This document shows positions 26,790 to 36,177 of a stretch of DNA of 64,000 nucleotides, piece by piece. A program made the position numbers and the translations under genes. A model generated the notes under the pieces. The model did not search any database, was not told the origin of the DNA, and worked only from the letters and a program-made list of their open reading frames with translations. The stretch comes from Labrenzia sp. R4_2 (GTDB taxonomy: Bacteria > Pseudomonadota > Alphaproteobacteria > Rhizobiales > Stappiaceae), in the NCBI RefSeq assembly GCF_017743865.1, contig NZ_JAGHRJ010000001.1, positions 310,001 to 374,000 on the forward strand. The letters are read 5' to 3'. The number at the start of each line of letters is the position of its first letter. Position 1 is the stretch's first letter.

Positions 26790-28007
26790 TTAAAGGGGTC
26801 TTTCAGGTTTTTGTCGTTTGAGCTCTTCAAGTTCTGCCCGCAGTGCCCGGATTTCAGCCGGCACGGTGCTCTTTTCCGGCGGATCGGGCGGGGCCTCTGC
26901 AAGATCTGCAATCGCAGGCTTGTCGGCAAACCCACCAGCCTGAAGATACTCTTCCAGAACGCTCCAGATGGTGATGAAAAGGCCGGCGATCACCGGCCCG
27001 ATCACAAGACCGACCGCGCCAAAACTGGCAAGGCCGCCGAAGGTGCTGACCAGAACCAGTAAATCCGGCATCTTGGTATCGCGACCAACCAGAAGCGGGC
27101 GCAGCAGATTGTCCACAGTGGTCACAGCCAAGCTGGTCCAGGCCGCGAGCCCTATGGCTGCGACATACTGCTCGTTCACCGCGAGCACGATGACACCCGG
27201 TATGAGGACAAGCGTCGGGCCGATGCCGGGTATGACAGACAGCACGGCCATCACACAGCCCCAGAAAGCCGCGCCTGGAAGGCCGGCTGCCCAAAACCCG
27301 AGCCCACCGAGAAATCCTTGCGCAACGCCGATCAGGAAGGTGCCCTTGATCGTGGCGCGGCTGATAGAGATCACACGATCGCTCAAGGTTTTTTGGACAT
27401 CGCTCGGGAGCCCGGTATGGGCAAGTAGCTGATGGATCATGTTGGCGTTCTGGGGCAGAAAGAACACCATTGCGTAGATCATAATGAAGAGATGCAGAAA
27501 AAACGCGACCGTCCCGCGGGTGGCTTGTGAGAGGGCACCGACAAAGAAATCCGCGATCTGGCCCGCCGCCTCGCCAACTTTGGTTGCGACGGTCCTGCTG
27601 AGTTCGGCAAAGTCGACTTTAAATGGGATCCATGCTGGCAGCTGGTTCTGAATGGCATCCAGGTCGAGCGTTTCCACCCAGTCGCTGATGCTCTTGGCAA
27701 CGCTCGCCGCTTGATCCGCGCCCAGAACAAAGATGGAGATCAGCGGAATCAAAACGCCGACGGTGAGGACCAAAAGCGTGAGGGTGACGGCAATGCCCGC
27801 TTTTGATCCAGTGTGCCGGTACAGCCAGCGGTAAAGAGGCGCCGACATCGCACTGAAAATGGCGGCCATGAAAAGGGCGACCAAGTAGTCCCAGACAAGA
27901 CCCAGGAACGCGGCGCCTATGGCCAAAGCTGTCAGACCGATGAGAAACAGTTGAAACCGGTGTTTCTCGCTTGGAGCGCCGTCCGGTGCTGCAGTGGTGT
28001 TTTTCAT
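26790..28007 (-). CDS. AI-2E family transporter (PerM-type permease)
   Basis: A 405-residue inner membrane protein with about eight transmembrane helices. The central GFLGGLGFWAAGLPGAAFWG and VIPGIGPTLVLIPGVI blocks, and a C-terminal FGAVGLVIGPVIAGLFITIW helix, are typical of the AI-2E exporter/PerM family. A charged tail follows. The start MKNTTAAPDG is chosen over an upstream extension that lacks family similarity. The substrate is unknown; the family name does not imply autoinducer transport. Confidence 0.9.
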   Translation of the reverse strand: MKNTTAAPDGAPSEKHRFQLFLIGLTALAIGAAFLGLVWDYLVALFMAAIFSAMSAPLYRWLYRHTGSKAGIAVTLTLLVLTVGVLIPLISIFVLGADQAASVAKSISDWVETLDLDAIQNQLPAWIPFKVDFAELSRTVATKVGEAAGQIADFFVGALSQATRGTVAFFLHLFIMIYAMVFFLPQNANMIHQLLAHTGLPSDVQKTLSDRVISISRATIKGTFLIGVAQGFLGGLGFWAAGLPGAAFWGCVMAVLSVIPGIGPTLVLIPGVIVLAVNEQYVAAIGLAAWTSLAVTTVDNLLRPLLVGRDTKMPDLLVLVSTFGGLASFGAVGLVIGPVIAGLFITIWSVLEEYLQAGGFADKPAIADLAEAPPDPPEKSTVPAEIRALRAELEELKRQKPERPL

Positions 28008-28151
28008 CCGGATCGATCTCCACCCGTGATTTCCCGGTTTCAGGTTAGGACCGAACACGACACCCGGACAAGGCAAATATTCTACCGCTAAGTCTTTAAT
28101 ATGTCAGGGCAACAAGCTAGCATTGGCTTCCCTTCTCAAGGAATTGGCTCC

Positions 28152-28478
28152 ATGGGTACCTCGAGTGATCTTCAAAAAGAGATTTTGCAGCTGAAGTCTG
28201 ATGCCGTTGGAAGACGGTCCCGGCGCCGGCGGGATCGAACATCGGCTGCCAAGGCGAAGCTTGAAACGCAATCTGATGTACCGGACGCCGGCGACACACA
28301 GACGGATGCCGCTCCTGCCTGGGAGAGTTCGATCGCCAAAAGCGATCTTGATGACTTGGCACACAAACTATCCGGTCTGGTGGATGAAGCTGAGAGCGAA
28401 ATCCGAGAACGACCTGTCACGATGGTTCTTGGCGCCTTCGCCTTAGGAATTGTTGTTGGTGCGTTGCTTCGCCGTTAG
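28152..28478 (+). CDS. YqjD/ElaB-like (DUF883-type) membrane-anchored protein
   Basis: A 108-residue protein. Its N-terminus is polar and strongly basic (GRRSRRRRDR) with a helical central part (DLDDLAHKLSGLVDEAESEIRERP). The C-terminal hydrophobic segment VTMVLGAFALGIVVGALLRR resembles the DUF883 anchor. ATG at 28152 has AAGGA upstream; an in-frame ATG at 28101 has no site. The following gene encodes a holin-X-like protein, the same pairing as yqjD-yqjE in enterobacteria. YqjD/ElaB proteins tether ribosomes to the membrane in E. coli; whether this does is unknown. Confidence 0.7.
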   Translation: MGTSSDLQKEILQLKSDAVGRRSRRRRDRTSAAKAKLETQSDVPDAGDTQTDAAPAWESSIAKSDLDDLAHKLSGLVDEAESEIRERPVTMVLGAFALGIVVGALLRR

Positions 28479-28487
28479 GAGGTATCC

Positions 28488-28979
28488 ATGGATAGCATAG
28501 TAAGGACGATGCGCATCGTCTGGCGCGCGGAACTGCTCATCATTGAAGCCAAACTCGGTGTGGCAGCCAAAAAGATTGGAGCAACGGCCTTTGCCGGCCT
28601 GATCTTTGTTTTTGGTCTCGGAATGCTCAATGTGGCAGGCTTTTTCGCTTTGGAGGAGATTTGGGGACCGGTCTATGCGGCTCTGGGTGTGGCGATAGCC
28701 GATTTCCTGATCGCAGCTCTTCTTATGGTCTGGGGATCCCGGCTCACCACGGGCCCAGAGCTCGACCTGGCGCGGGAAGTACGGGATTCCGGGCTAGAGG
28801 AGCTCGAGGCCAAGGCCGAAGATATTCAGGACGAATTCGAGGAGTTGCGGAGCGAACTCTATGCCCTTAAAGCGAACCTCGTCTCTTTTTCAAAGAATCC
28901 GCTGGACGGTGCAATTACAGCTCTGCTGACCCCGATTTTGACACTCTTGATCAAATCGTTATCGAGCAAAAAGGAGTGA
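28488..28979 (+). CDS. Holin-X/YqjE-like (PF07332-type) membrane protein
   Basis: A 163-residue protein with an amphipathic N-terminal helix and two transmembrane helices at about 30-50 and 60-80. A coiled-coil-prone acidic stretch lies at 85-125 (LDLAREVRDSGLEELEAKAEDIQDEFEE), followed by a hydrophobic C-terminal helix. It has an AGGAGG site and sits 9 bases after the DUF883-like gene. Despite the family name no phage genes are nearby, so an envelope or stress role is more likely than lysis. Confidence 0.78.
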   Translation: MDSIVRTMRIVWRAELLIIEAKLGVAAKKIGATAFAGLIFVFGLGMLNVAGFFALEEIWGPVYAALGVAIADFLIAALLMVWGSRLTTGPELDLAREVRDSGLEELEAKAEDIQDEFEELRSELYALKANLVSFSKNPLDGAITALLTPILTLLIKSLSSKKE

Positions 28980-29304
28980 GGACGAAGGAGTCGATAAGTG
29001 GATTTGCAAACCAATTGCGCTCTTGTCGTTAACGTGTGATCCGAACCCCAAACCTCTTGCTCTTTGGAGCGGGTACCGCTTCTAAATATCTGGCTTGTAG
29101 GGTGCCTTGAGCCGGAGGTGACCTTTCAGCAGCAGAAGCTGATAATACCGATCCAATCCATGTCTGACTGCGTAAGACTTCGCCTGTAGCTAGGCTGGGA
29201 GTTGCTGCGCCCAAATCGATTTTGCCGCACGTGCATTCGAACGACGAACAACAGAACCCGAAAAACGCAGGTTTTCGGCCAGGGCATTTTGGAAACGGAC
29301 AAGA
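28980..29304. other. Gene-free stretch before the homocysteine methyltransferase gene
   Basis: About 325 bases with no supported reading frame. A short near-palindrome (AGCGGGTACCGCT, about 29069-29081) is present. No riboswitch-like fold could be assigned by eye. Confidence 0.35.
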
Positions 29305-30189
29305 ATGAGCAACATCACGATCCTGGACGGCGGCATGGGGCAGGAACTGGTTCACCGCAGCGGGCGGGTGCCGAGCGGGCTTTGGTCTTGTGAACTGATG
29401 ATGGAGCGGCCAGATCTCGTCCGCGCCATTCATGACGATTTCTTCGCTGCCGGTGCACATGTCGCGACCGTCAACAGTTACACGCTTCACCGCGACCGGC
29501 TGCGGCCCAATGGGCTGGATGATCAGTTCGAGCGGCTTCATCACCTTGCCTGCGACCTTGCCTGTCAGTCGCGGGATGCGCATGGCAGCGGTCTTGTGGC
29601 CGGTTGCCTTGGTCCGCTTGGTTGGTCGTACAGCCATGACGGGGCGCCGCCGGAAGACCAATCCATCGATCTCTACGACGAAATCTGCCGGGTTCAGAAG
29701 GATTACGTCGACGTCTTCCTGATTGAGACAATTGCCTCAATCGAACAGGCGCGCGCCTCCCTGACAGCTGCCCTCAGGCACGACAAACCGGTCTGGATCG
29801 CTTTGACAGTCGATGATCAGGACGGCGTTGCCCTTCGGTCCGGCGAGCCTCTGGGCGAGGTGGTGGAAGTTATCCAAAAACTTGGACCAGAGGCGGTCTT
29901 GATCAATTGTTCGGTGCCGGAGGCGGTCACCCGGGGAATGGCCGTTCTCGGACTGTCGGGCCTGAAGACCGGTGCTTATGCCAATGGATTTACGGCGATC
30001 AAACCTGAGTTTCTCAAGAAGGGCAGCAGCGTTTCCAAGCTTGCCGCGCGCACTGATTTGACCCCTGAGGTCTATGCGGGCCACGTGGCTGACTGGATTG
30101 ATCTGGGTGCGACGATTGTTGGCGGATGTTGCGAGGTCAGCCCTTCCCACATAGCAGAACTGTCGCGCCGGTTTGACGCTGCGGCGTGA
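29305..30189 (+). CDS. Homocysteine S-methyltransferase family protein
   Basis: A 294-residue cytosolic zinc enzyme of the BHMT/MmuM type. The N-terminal ILDGGMGQEL barrel opening, the LINCS Cys near residue 202 and the paired Cys in GGCCEVSPSHI near 273 form the canonical three-thiolate zinc site. It transfers a methyl group from a donor such as S-methylmethionine, betaine or a related compound to homocysteine. The donor cannot be told from sequence. It is convergent with hypF. A methionine-cycle link with metF at the right end is possible but they are 34 kb apart. Confidence 0.92.
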   Translation: MSNITILDGGMGQELVHRSGRVPSGLWSCELMMERPDLVRAIHDDFFAAGAHVATVNSYTLHRDRLRPNGLDDQFERLHHLACDLACQSRDAHGSGLVAGCLGPLGWSYSHDGAPPEDQSIDLYDEICRVQKDYVDVFLIETIASIEQARASLTAALRHDKPVWIALTVDDQDGVALRSGEPLGEVVEVIQKLGPEAVLINCSVPEAVTRGMAVLGLSGLKTGAYANGFTAIKPEFLKKGSSVSKLAARTDLTPEVYAGHVADWIDLGATIVGGCCEVSPSHIAELSRRFDAAA

Positions 30190-30211
30190 TTGAGCGTAGC
30201 GCGGCTTGAGA

Positions 30212-32533
30212 TTATGTCACCGCCGCGATCGCCGCCTGACCAAGCGACAGCCCGCCATCGTTGGCGGGCAGTTTTCCGGGAACCAGAACCTCGAACCCGT
30301 GTGCCTTAAGCTGTTCGAATAGCCCGTCGGCAAGGATCGCGTTTTGCAGGACGCCGCCCGACAAGACGATTTTCCTGATATTTCGGGCCCCGGCAAGACG
30401 CGTTGCAAGGGCGCAAATTGCCTTGATGAGCCCCAGATGAAACCGGGCTGCGATCAAACCGGGGGCAGTTCCGCGCCTTAGGTCGCTCAACCAAGCGTCC
30501 CACATCACCTCCCAGGACAAGATCCCCGGCGTGCCGCTCGAAATGTCAACCGGGTAGGCGGTTGCGCCTTGCAGATAAGGTCGGGCAAGAGCCTCCAATA
30601 ATGCGCCGGTCTGACCTTCATAGGATTGGTGCATGGCGCAAATCCCAAGGGCTGCGGCAACGGCGTCAAACAGCCGACCGGCCGAAGAGGCCATTGGCGT
30701 GTTGAGGCCAATGTCGATCATGTGTTCGATCACGCTCACGGTCTTGCCGGTTAAAATGGGGGTGAGGGAGGAACTGCCGCTCGAATGGGTCCAGTCCGCT
30801 CCAAACGCCGCCCGAAAATGTGCCACCAGATTGCGCCAGGGCTCGCGCACAGCAGCAGCCCCGCCCGGTAGGGCAACGGGAAGAAAATAGCCGGCCCGCT
30901 CAAAGCCCTCATAACCGCCAACAAGAAATTCTCCGCCCCAGATCGTGCCATCACTGCCAAGACCGGAGCCGTCCAGAACAATGCCGAGCACCGGATCGCT
31001 GCCCGGGGGCAGGCCGTGTTCAGCCATGCAAGCGGCAAGATGCGCATGATGATGCTGGACCTCGATCAGCGGAATGTGCAGGTCCGCCGCCAGCCGCTGT
31101 CCGGCTTGTGTTGAGACATAATCGGGATGGAGATCGACAGCGATGCGGTCCGGTTCAAAATCGTACAGGTGCCGGTAGAGGGTGAGGGTCTTTTCATAGT
31201 CTTCCAGGACCCGCCGACTTTCCAGATCGCCCATGTGCTGGGATACGACGGCGCATGCCTGCCTCAGCTGGCAGAACGTTGATTTGAGTTCACCGCCCAT
31301 GGCAAGCACCAAAGGGGATGTTTGAAAACCGTTGTTCAGCGCCAATGGCGCAGGGGCATGGCCTCTTGCCCGGCGCAGGATCACCGGCCCGCCTCGATCT
31401 GCCCGCATCACACTGTCATCCAGCCGGTTGACGATCTCCCGGTCATGCATGAGGAACCCGTCAGCAATCCGTCCAAGATTGCGTCGCGCAGCCTCGTTGG
31501 TAATCACTTGCGGATCTTCCGAGCGGTTGCCGGAGGTCATGACAAGCGGTCCCGAAACCGCAGCCATCAGGAGATGATGCAGCGGCGTTGCCGGCAGCAT
31601 GAGGCCGCATAGATCAAGGCCCGGCGCCAGGTGTTTGGAGAGCTCTGGCGTCTCTCCGGACGTTGTTCGCAGTTTCACAAGGACAATGGGGGCAGTGCGG
31701 TCTTCCAACAGAGCCGCTTCCCTGTCGCTGACTTGGCAGATTGTCCGTGCCTGCGCCAAATCGCGCACCATCACGGCAAGCGGCTTGTCCGGGCGTTTTT
31801 TCTTCTCCCGAAGCCGGACAACGGCCGCATCATTCGTGGCATCGACGGCCAGATGAAAGCCGCCAAGGCCCTTCAGGGCAATGATGCCACCTGCCTCCAG
31901 CCGGGAGGCCGCCCAGCGGATCGGGTCGGCCGTTTCAATCCGCGTTCCTTCGGTTTCGGCCCAAAGCTGCGGGCCGCAGGCCGGGCAGGCATTGGGCTGC
32001 GCATGGAACCGCCGGTCCGCCGGATCGTCATATTCGCTCTGGCATTCCGGGCACATTTTGAACGCGGCCATCGAGGTGCTGGCCCGGTCATAGGGAATGG
32101 ATGTCGCGATGGAGAGACGCGGCCCGCAATGGGTGCAATTGGTAAAGGCATAGCCGTGGCGCCGGTTCGCCGGGTCAAAGATGTCGGCAAGGCAGGCGGG
32201 GCAGGTGGCAGCATCCGGGACAATGCCGGTGGTGGCAGGACCTTCAACGCTCTCGACAATCTGAAAGTCTTGCGGCGGCGGACCAGAGGGCTTCGCAAGT
32301 GTCGCCGTTTCCACGCTTAGGATTTCAGAGAGCGGCGGCGCTTCGCATCGGAGCCGGTGCAAAAACCGTTGTTGCCGGTCAGCTGCACCGAAGATTTCCG
32401 CGAGCACTCCGTCCGCATCATTGAGAACATGACCGGTAAGGCCTTCTTCCCGTGCCAGATGCCAGACGAAGGGCCGGAAGCCGACGCCCTGCACAAGGCC
32501 TTTGATCCGGACACGTGTTGCGGTCACGGTCAT
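30212..32533 (-). CDS. hypF: [NiFe]-hydrogenase maturation carbamoyltransferase HypF
   Basis: A 773-residue protein with all four HypF modules. An acylphosphatase domain (IKGLVQGVGFRPFVWHLA) is followed by two zinc-finger-like CX2C-X18-CX2C units (CPAC...CTHC and CPEC...CPAC, about 108-185). A YrdC-like carbamoyladenylate domain comes next, then a Kae1-like C-terminal domain with HHAHLAACMAEHG and GIVLDGSGLGSDGTIWGGEF. It makes the carbamoyl group transferred to the HypE C-terminal Cys for CN ligand synthesis. Start at MTVTATRVRI, 12 bases after hypE. Confidence 0.96.
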   Translation of the reverse strand: MTVTATRVRIKGLVQGVGFRPFVWHLAREEGLTGHVLNDADGVLAEIFGAADRQQRFLHRLRCEAPPLSEILSVETATLAKPSGPPPQDFQIVESVEGPATTGIVPDAATCPACLADIFDPANRRHGYAFTNCTHCGPRLSIATSIPYDRASTSMAAFKMCPECQSEYDDPADRRFHAQPNACPACGPQLWAETEGTRIETADPIRWAASRLEAGGIIALKGLGGFHLAVDATNDAAVVRLREKKKRPDKPLAVMVRDLAQARTICQVSDREAALLEDRTAPIVLVKLRTTSGETPELSKHLAPGLDLCGLMLPATPLHHLLMAAVSGPLVMTSGNRSEDPQVITNEAARRNLGRIADGFLMHDREIVNRLDDSVMRADRGGPVILRRARGHAPAPLALNNGFQTSPLVLAMGGELKSTFCQLRQACAVVSQHMGDLESRRVLEDYEKTLTLYRHLYDFEPDRIAVDLHPDYVSTQAGQRLAADLHIPLIEVQHHHAHLAACMAEHGLPPGSDPVLGIVLDGSGLGSDGTIWGGEFLVGGYEGFERAGYFLPVALPGGAAAVREPWRNLVAHFRAAFGADWTHSSGSSSLTPILTGKTVSVIEHMIDIGLNTPMASSAGRLFDAVAAALGICAMHQSYEGQTGALLEALARPYLQGATAYPVDISSGTPGILSWEVMWDAWLSDLRRGTAPGLIAARFHLGLIKAICALATRLAGARNIRKIVLSGGVLQNAILADGLFEQLKAHGFEVLVPGKLPANDGGLSLGQAAIAAVT

Positions 32534-32544
32534 CAGCCGGCCTG

Positions 32545-33582
32545 TCAGCAGATCCGGGGCAGCTGTTCGCCCGCAAGCCAATCGACCACACGCACGCCGC
32601 CGATTTCCGTTTCCATCTCCACCAGATGGGCATCGTCCTCGGTAACCGTTCCGATCAAGGCCGCATCCCGGCCAAGGGGATGGGCCTGCATGGCCGCCAG
32701 CACCGCATCAGCATCGCCCGGCTCGCACAAACACACCAGCTTGCCCTCATTGGCGACATAAAGCGGATCAAGCCCGAGCAGTTCGCACGCGGCTTTCACA
32801 TCCGCCTTTATCGGAATTGCGTTTTCTTCCAGATGGATGCCGACCTTGGCGGTGCGGGCGATCTCGTTCAAGGTTGCCGCCAGACCGCCACGGGTCGGAT
32901 CGCGCAGAACCGCGATCCCGGGTGCTGCTGAAATCATATCGGCGACAAGCGTGTGCAGCGCGGCGCTGTCGGAGCGGATTTCCGTTTCGAATTCAAGGTT
33001 CTCCCGCTTGGAGAGGATGGCAACACCGTGATCACCTAAGGAGCCGGACAGGAGGATCGCCTGGCCGGGCTTCGCGCGCTCGACCGAGACATGAACGCCG
33101 TCCGGCACAACCCCCAGGCCGGTCGTGGTGATGAAGACACCGTCGCCCTTGCCCTTTTCGACGACCTTGGTGTCTCCGGTAACGATCGGAACGCCTGCCG
33201 CCTCTGCGGCCCGCGCCATCGAAATGACGATCTTTTCCAGATCGGCGAGCGGAAAGCCTTCTTCCAGGATAAAGCCGACGGTGAGATAAAGCGGTTCGGC
33301 ACCCGCCATGGCGACGTCATTCAAGGTGCCGTGAACGGCGAGAGACCCGATGTCGCCACCGGGGAAGAAGATCGGCGAGATGACATGACCGTCCGTCGAC
33401 ATGACAAGCCGCCCGGCCACCGGTGGCAGCAAGGCCGCGTCATTTCCCTGATCCAGGATCGGATTGGTCAGATGGCGTTGAAAGAGATTGTCGATCAGCT
33501 CTGCCGTTGCGCGGCCGCCGCCGCCATGGGCCATGTCGATGCTGCCGGTGCGCGCGGACAATTTCGGATCCTGAATATTCAT
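32545..33582 (-). CDS. hypE: Hydrogenase maturation factor HypE
   Basis: A 345-residue PurM-like ATP-dependent dehydratase. It begins with the GSIDMAHGGGGRATAELI segment, has GNDAALLP and STDGHVISPIFFPGG blocks, an RDPTRGGLAATLNEIA motif, and ends in LPRIC. The very last residue is the Cys that carries the thiocarboxamide/thiocyanate. It overlaps hypD by 4 bases, so translation is coupled. Confidence 0.97.
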   Translation of the reverse strand: MNIQDPKLSARTGSIDMAHGGGGRATAELIDNLFQRHLTNPILDQGNDAALLPPVAGRLVMSTDGHVISPIFFPGGDIGSLAVHGTLNDVAMAGAEPLYLTVGFILEEGFPLADLEKIVISMARAAEAAGVPIVTGDTKVVEKGKGDGVFITTTGLGVVPDGVHVSVERAKPGQAILLSGSLGDHGVAILSKRENLEFETEIRSDSAALHTLVADMISAAPGIAVLRDPTRGGLAATLNEIARTAKVGIHLEENAIPIKADVKAACELLGLDPLYVANEGKLVCLCEPGDADAVLAAMQAHPLGRDAALIGTVTEDDAHLVEMETEIGGVRVVDWLAGEQLPRIC

Positions 33583-34733
33583 GCCGCGGCCTCTTTTTGC
33601 GGCCGGGCCGTCTTGGTGCGGAAACGGCCATAGGTCCAGTAGGCCGCGCAGGCGCCTTCCGACGACACCATGCAGGACCCCATCGGCGTGTCAGGCGTGC
33701 AGACCGTGCCGAAGAGCTTGCAGTCGGTCGGTTTTTTCACGCCGCGCAAGATGGCGGGACACTCGCAGGACTTCACTTCGCGCGACTGTTTGGGCGAGAT
33801 CTCGAACCGCTGTTCGGCATCGAATGCGGCAAAGGCCTCCCGGATCTTCAAGGCGCTCTTGGCAACTGTGCCGAGCCCGCGCCATTCGAAGGCGTCGCGG
33901 ATGTCAAACACTTCTGCGACCAGTGCCTGAGCCTTGAGATTACCCTCACGGGTCACGACGCGCGTGTATTCGTTCTCGACGGCAAAGCGGCCCTCGTTGA
34001 TCTGGCGGATCAGCATCAGGGTCGATTGCATAACGTCCAGGGGTTCAAAGCCCGCGATCACCACCGGTTTGCCGAAAATCTCCGCGGCGGGCTCATAGGG
34101 CTTTGACCCAATCACCGAGCTGACATGGGAGGGGCCCAGGAACCCGTCAATCTCCACGGTGCCAAGGTCCTGAACATCGGGCGACTGCAGGATATGGGCA
34201 ATCGCGGGGGGCGTCAGAACGTGATTGCAGAAGACGGAGAAATTGGTGAGGTCTTCTTTTTGGGCCTGTTTGATCGCAACGGCAGTCGGCGGTGTCGTGG
34301 TTTCAAAGCCAATGGCAAAGAAAACGACTTCACGGTCCGGATTGTCGCGGGCAATTTTTAGGGCATCCAGCGTGGAATAGACCATGCGAATGTCCGCACC
34401 GTCTGCCTTGGCGCGGATTAGGCTGCGCTGTTTCGTGCCCGGCACCCGCATCATGTCGCCATAGGTGCACAAGATCGCATTGTGCCGCTCGGCGATTTCC
34501 ACGGCATCGTCCAGCCGGCGCACGGGCAGCACGCACACCGGGCAGCCGGGGCCATGCACATAGGCCACGTTGTCCGGCATCAGGTCCTGAACGCCATAGC
34601 GGAAGATTGCATGGGTGTGACCGCCGCAAAACTCCATGAAATTGTAGGTCCGGCCAGGATCAGCCTCGCGCCGGATGGCAGCGGAAACGGATTTCGCGAG
34701 ATCCTTGTCGCGGAATTCGGAGACGTATTTCAC
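33579..34733 (-). CDS. hypD: Hydrogenase maturation scaffold HypD
   Basis: A 384-residue iron-sulfur protein that assembles the Fe(CN)2CO unit together with HypC. Conserved blocks: MEFCGGHTHAIFRYG, the VHGPGCPVCVLP redox Cys pair, YGDMMRVPG, AIGFETTTP, GFLGPSHVS and GFEPLDV. The C-terminal Cys cluster begins SCECPAILRG with LFGTVCTPDTPMGSCMVSSEGACAAYW. Overlaps of 4 bases with hypC and hypE are present. Confidence 0.97.
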   Translation of the reverse strand: MKYVSEFRDKDLAKSVSAAIRREADPGRTYNFMEFCGGHTHAIFRYGVQDLMPDNVAYVHGPGCPVCVLPVRRLDDAVEIAERHNAILCTYGDMMRVPGTKQRSLIRAKADGADIRMVYSTLDALKIARDNPDREVVFFAIGFETTTPPTAVAIKQAQKEDLTNFSVFCNHVLTPPAIAHILQSPDVQDLGTVEIDGFLGPSHVSSVIGSKPYEPAAEIFGKPVVIAGFEPLDVMQSTLMLIRQINEGRFAVENEYTRVVTREGNLKAQALVAEVFDIRDAFEWRGLGTVAKSALKIREAFAAFDAEQRFEISPKQSREVKSCECPAILRGVKKPTDCKLFGTVCTPDTPMGSCMVSSEGACAAYWTYGRFRTKTARPQKEAAA

Positions 34734-34984
34734 TGGTCCGCTCCTGTCATCTCGTCGAGTTCGTCCTGAAGCACACCGGCCTCGGCCATCAGCTGAAGCG
34801 TGCGGGCCGCTTCGTCCGGGCTGACCTTGTGCAGCGCATAGCCGACATGAACCAGAACGTAGTCGCCAACGGCGAGATCCTCGACCAACGCGGTCGAAAT
34901 CCGTTTCTTGATACCTTCAAGCGCAACGACGGCCATGTCGTCGCCGTCAAGTTCCGTGATCTTGGCAGGGATTGCGAGACACAT
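34730..34984 (-). CDS. hypC: Hydrogenase assembly chaperone HypC/HupF
   Basis: An 84-residue OB-fold protein starting MCLAIPAKI with the essential Cys2 and the conserved GDYVLVHVGYALHKVS block. It carries the Fe(CN)2CO moiety with HypD and delivers it to the hydrogenase large-subunit precursor. It lies 9 bases after hypB and overlaps hypD by 4 bases. Confidence 0.96.
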   Translation of the reverse strand: MCLAIPAKITELDGDDMAVVALEGIKKRISTALVEDLAVGDYVLVHVGYALHKVSPDEAARTLQLMAEAGVLQDELDEMTGADQ

Positions 34985-34993
34985 GGGCGGCTC

Positions 34994-35836
34994 CTATTCC
35001 GCAGCATCTGTTGCGGCGTATCCGGCGAACAGCTTTGCGCGGGCGGTGCCGATCCAGTCGATCCAGTCCTCAAGACCGTCTCCGGACTGCGCGGAGACCG
35101 TGAGCACATTGATTTCCGGATTGATTTTTCGAGCGTTTGCCGTGGCGATTTCGACATCGAAATCGACGTAGGGCAGGAGGTCCGTCTTGTTCAGCAGCAT
35201 GACGTCGGCTGCGGCAAACATGTCCGGATATTTCAGCGGTTTGTCCTCGCCCTCGGTCACCGACAGGATCGCGACCTTGTGGGCCTCGCCAAGATCGAAC
35301 GCCGCCGGGCAGACAAGGTTTCCGACGTTTTCAATGAAGACGTAAGCGCCGTCTTTCGGGGTAAGCCGTTCCAACGCATGACCGATCATGTGACCATCCA
35401 GGTGACAGCCCTTGCCGGTGTTGATCTGAAGGGCGGGGACGCCGGTCTCGCGGATCCGGTCGGCATCATTGGTGGTTTGCTGGTCGCCTTCGATCACATA
35501 GCAGGCATGTGTCTTGCCAAGCTTTTTGAGGGTCTCCACCAGAAGCGAGGTTTTGCCCGAGCCGGGGCTTGAGACAAGGTTCAGCGCGAAGATGCCGTGC
35601 TCTGCAAAATACCGGCGATTGGTATCCGCGTAGCTGTTGTTCTTCGACAGGATATCCTGTTCCAGCTGGATCAGGCGGGACTGGCTCATGCCGGGGACCG
35701 AGGCTCCGGCATCGCCCGCGCCATAGTGATGGTGATGGCTATGGTCGGGTGTAGCCTCATGCCCATACCCAAGTGCGTGTTTCGTGCCGTCCTCAATCCG
35801 GGTTTCACCGCTGCCGCAGCCGCAAACCGTACACAT
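34994..35836 (-). CDS. hypB: Hydrogenase nickel incorporation GTPase HypB
   Basis: A 280-residue SIMIBI GTPase. The N-terminal CTVCGCGSG is the high-affinity nickel motif. A short His stretch (HSHHHHYG) follows near residue 32, and the G domain has [35 protein letters not shown] and NKTDLLP. The start MCTVCGCG at 35836 overlaps the hypA stop by one base (TAATG); the longer in-frame reading into hypA is rejected. It inserts Ni with HypA. Confidence 0.97.
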   Translation of the reverse strand: MCTVCGCGSGETRIEDGTKHALGYGHEATPDHSHHHHYGAGDAGASVPGMSQSRLIQLEQDILSKNNSYADTNRRYFAEHGIFALNLVSSPGSGKTSLLVETLKKLGKTHACYVIEGDQQTTNDADRIRETGVPALQINTGKGCHLDGHMIGHALERLTPKDGAYVFIENVGNLVCPAAFDLGEAHKVAILSVTEGEDKPLKYPDMFAAADVMLLNKTDLLPYVDFDVEIATANARKINPEINVLTVSAQSGDGLEDWIDWIGTARAKLFAGYAATDAAE

Positions 35837-36177
35837 TACGAGACCTCCAGTTCCTTGATCCGCAGTTCTTCCCCGGTCTTGATTTGCAACAGATGCGAGC
35901 CGCAGGACGGGCAGGGATCGAACCGGTCTTGAATGACAGCGGTCGTGCCGCACGCAGCGCAAGTGGCGGTTGCTTGCGGCTCGAAGATGTCCAGCTGCGC
36001 ACCGTCCGCAAGGCTGCCGCGGGTCACGACATCAAAGCCGAACCGCAGGGCCTCCGGCTCCACACCCGACAGCGGGCCGACTTCCAGGCAAACTCGGTCA
36101 ACCTTAGAGAAGTTCTGGCTGGCCGCTTCGTCTAACAAGATCCCGAGTATGTTTTCGCACAATGACATTTCGTGCAT
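35836..36177 (-). CDS. hypA: Hydrogenase nickel chaperone HypA
   Basis: A 113-residue protein beginning [11 protein letters not shown], where His2 is the nickel ligand. The zinc site is CAACG and CPSCG in the C-terminal third. It is the first gene of a tight hypABCDEF operon. The in-frame extension to 36219 is rejected because the His2 motif must be N-terminal. No hydrogenase structural gene lies upstream in the window. Confidence 0.96.
   Translation of the reverse strand: MHEMSLCENILGILLDEAASQNFSKVDRVCLEVGPLSGVEPEALRFGFDVVTRGSLADGAQLDIFEPQATATCAACGTTAVIQDRFDPCPSCGSHLLQIKTGEELRIKELEVS

Noticed and set aside
28488..28979. Possible prophage remnant because of the holin-X-like gene
   Set aside because: There are no other phage genes. 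Pairing with a DUF883-like gene matches the cellular yqjDE arrangement.
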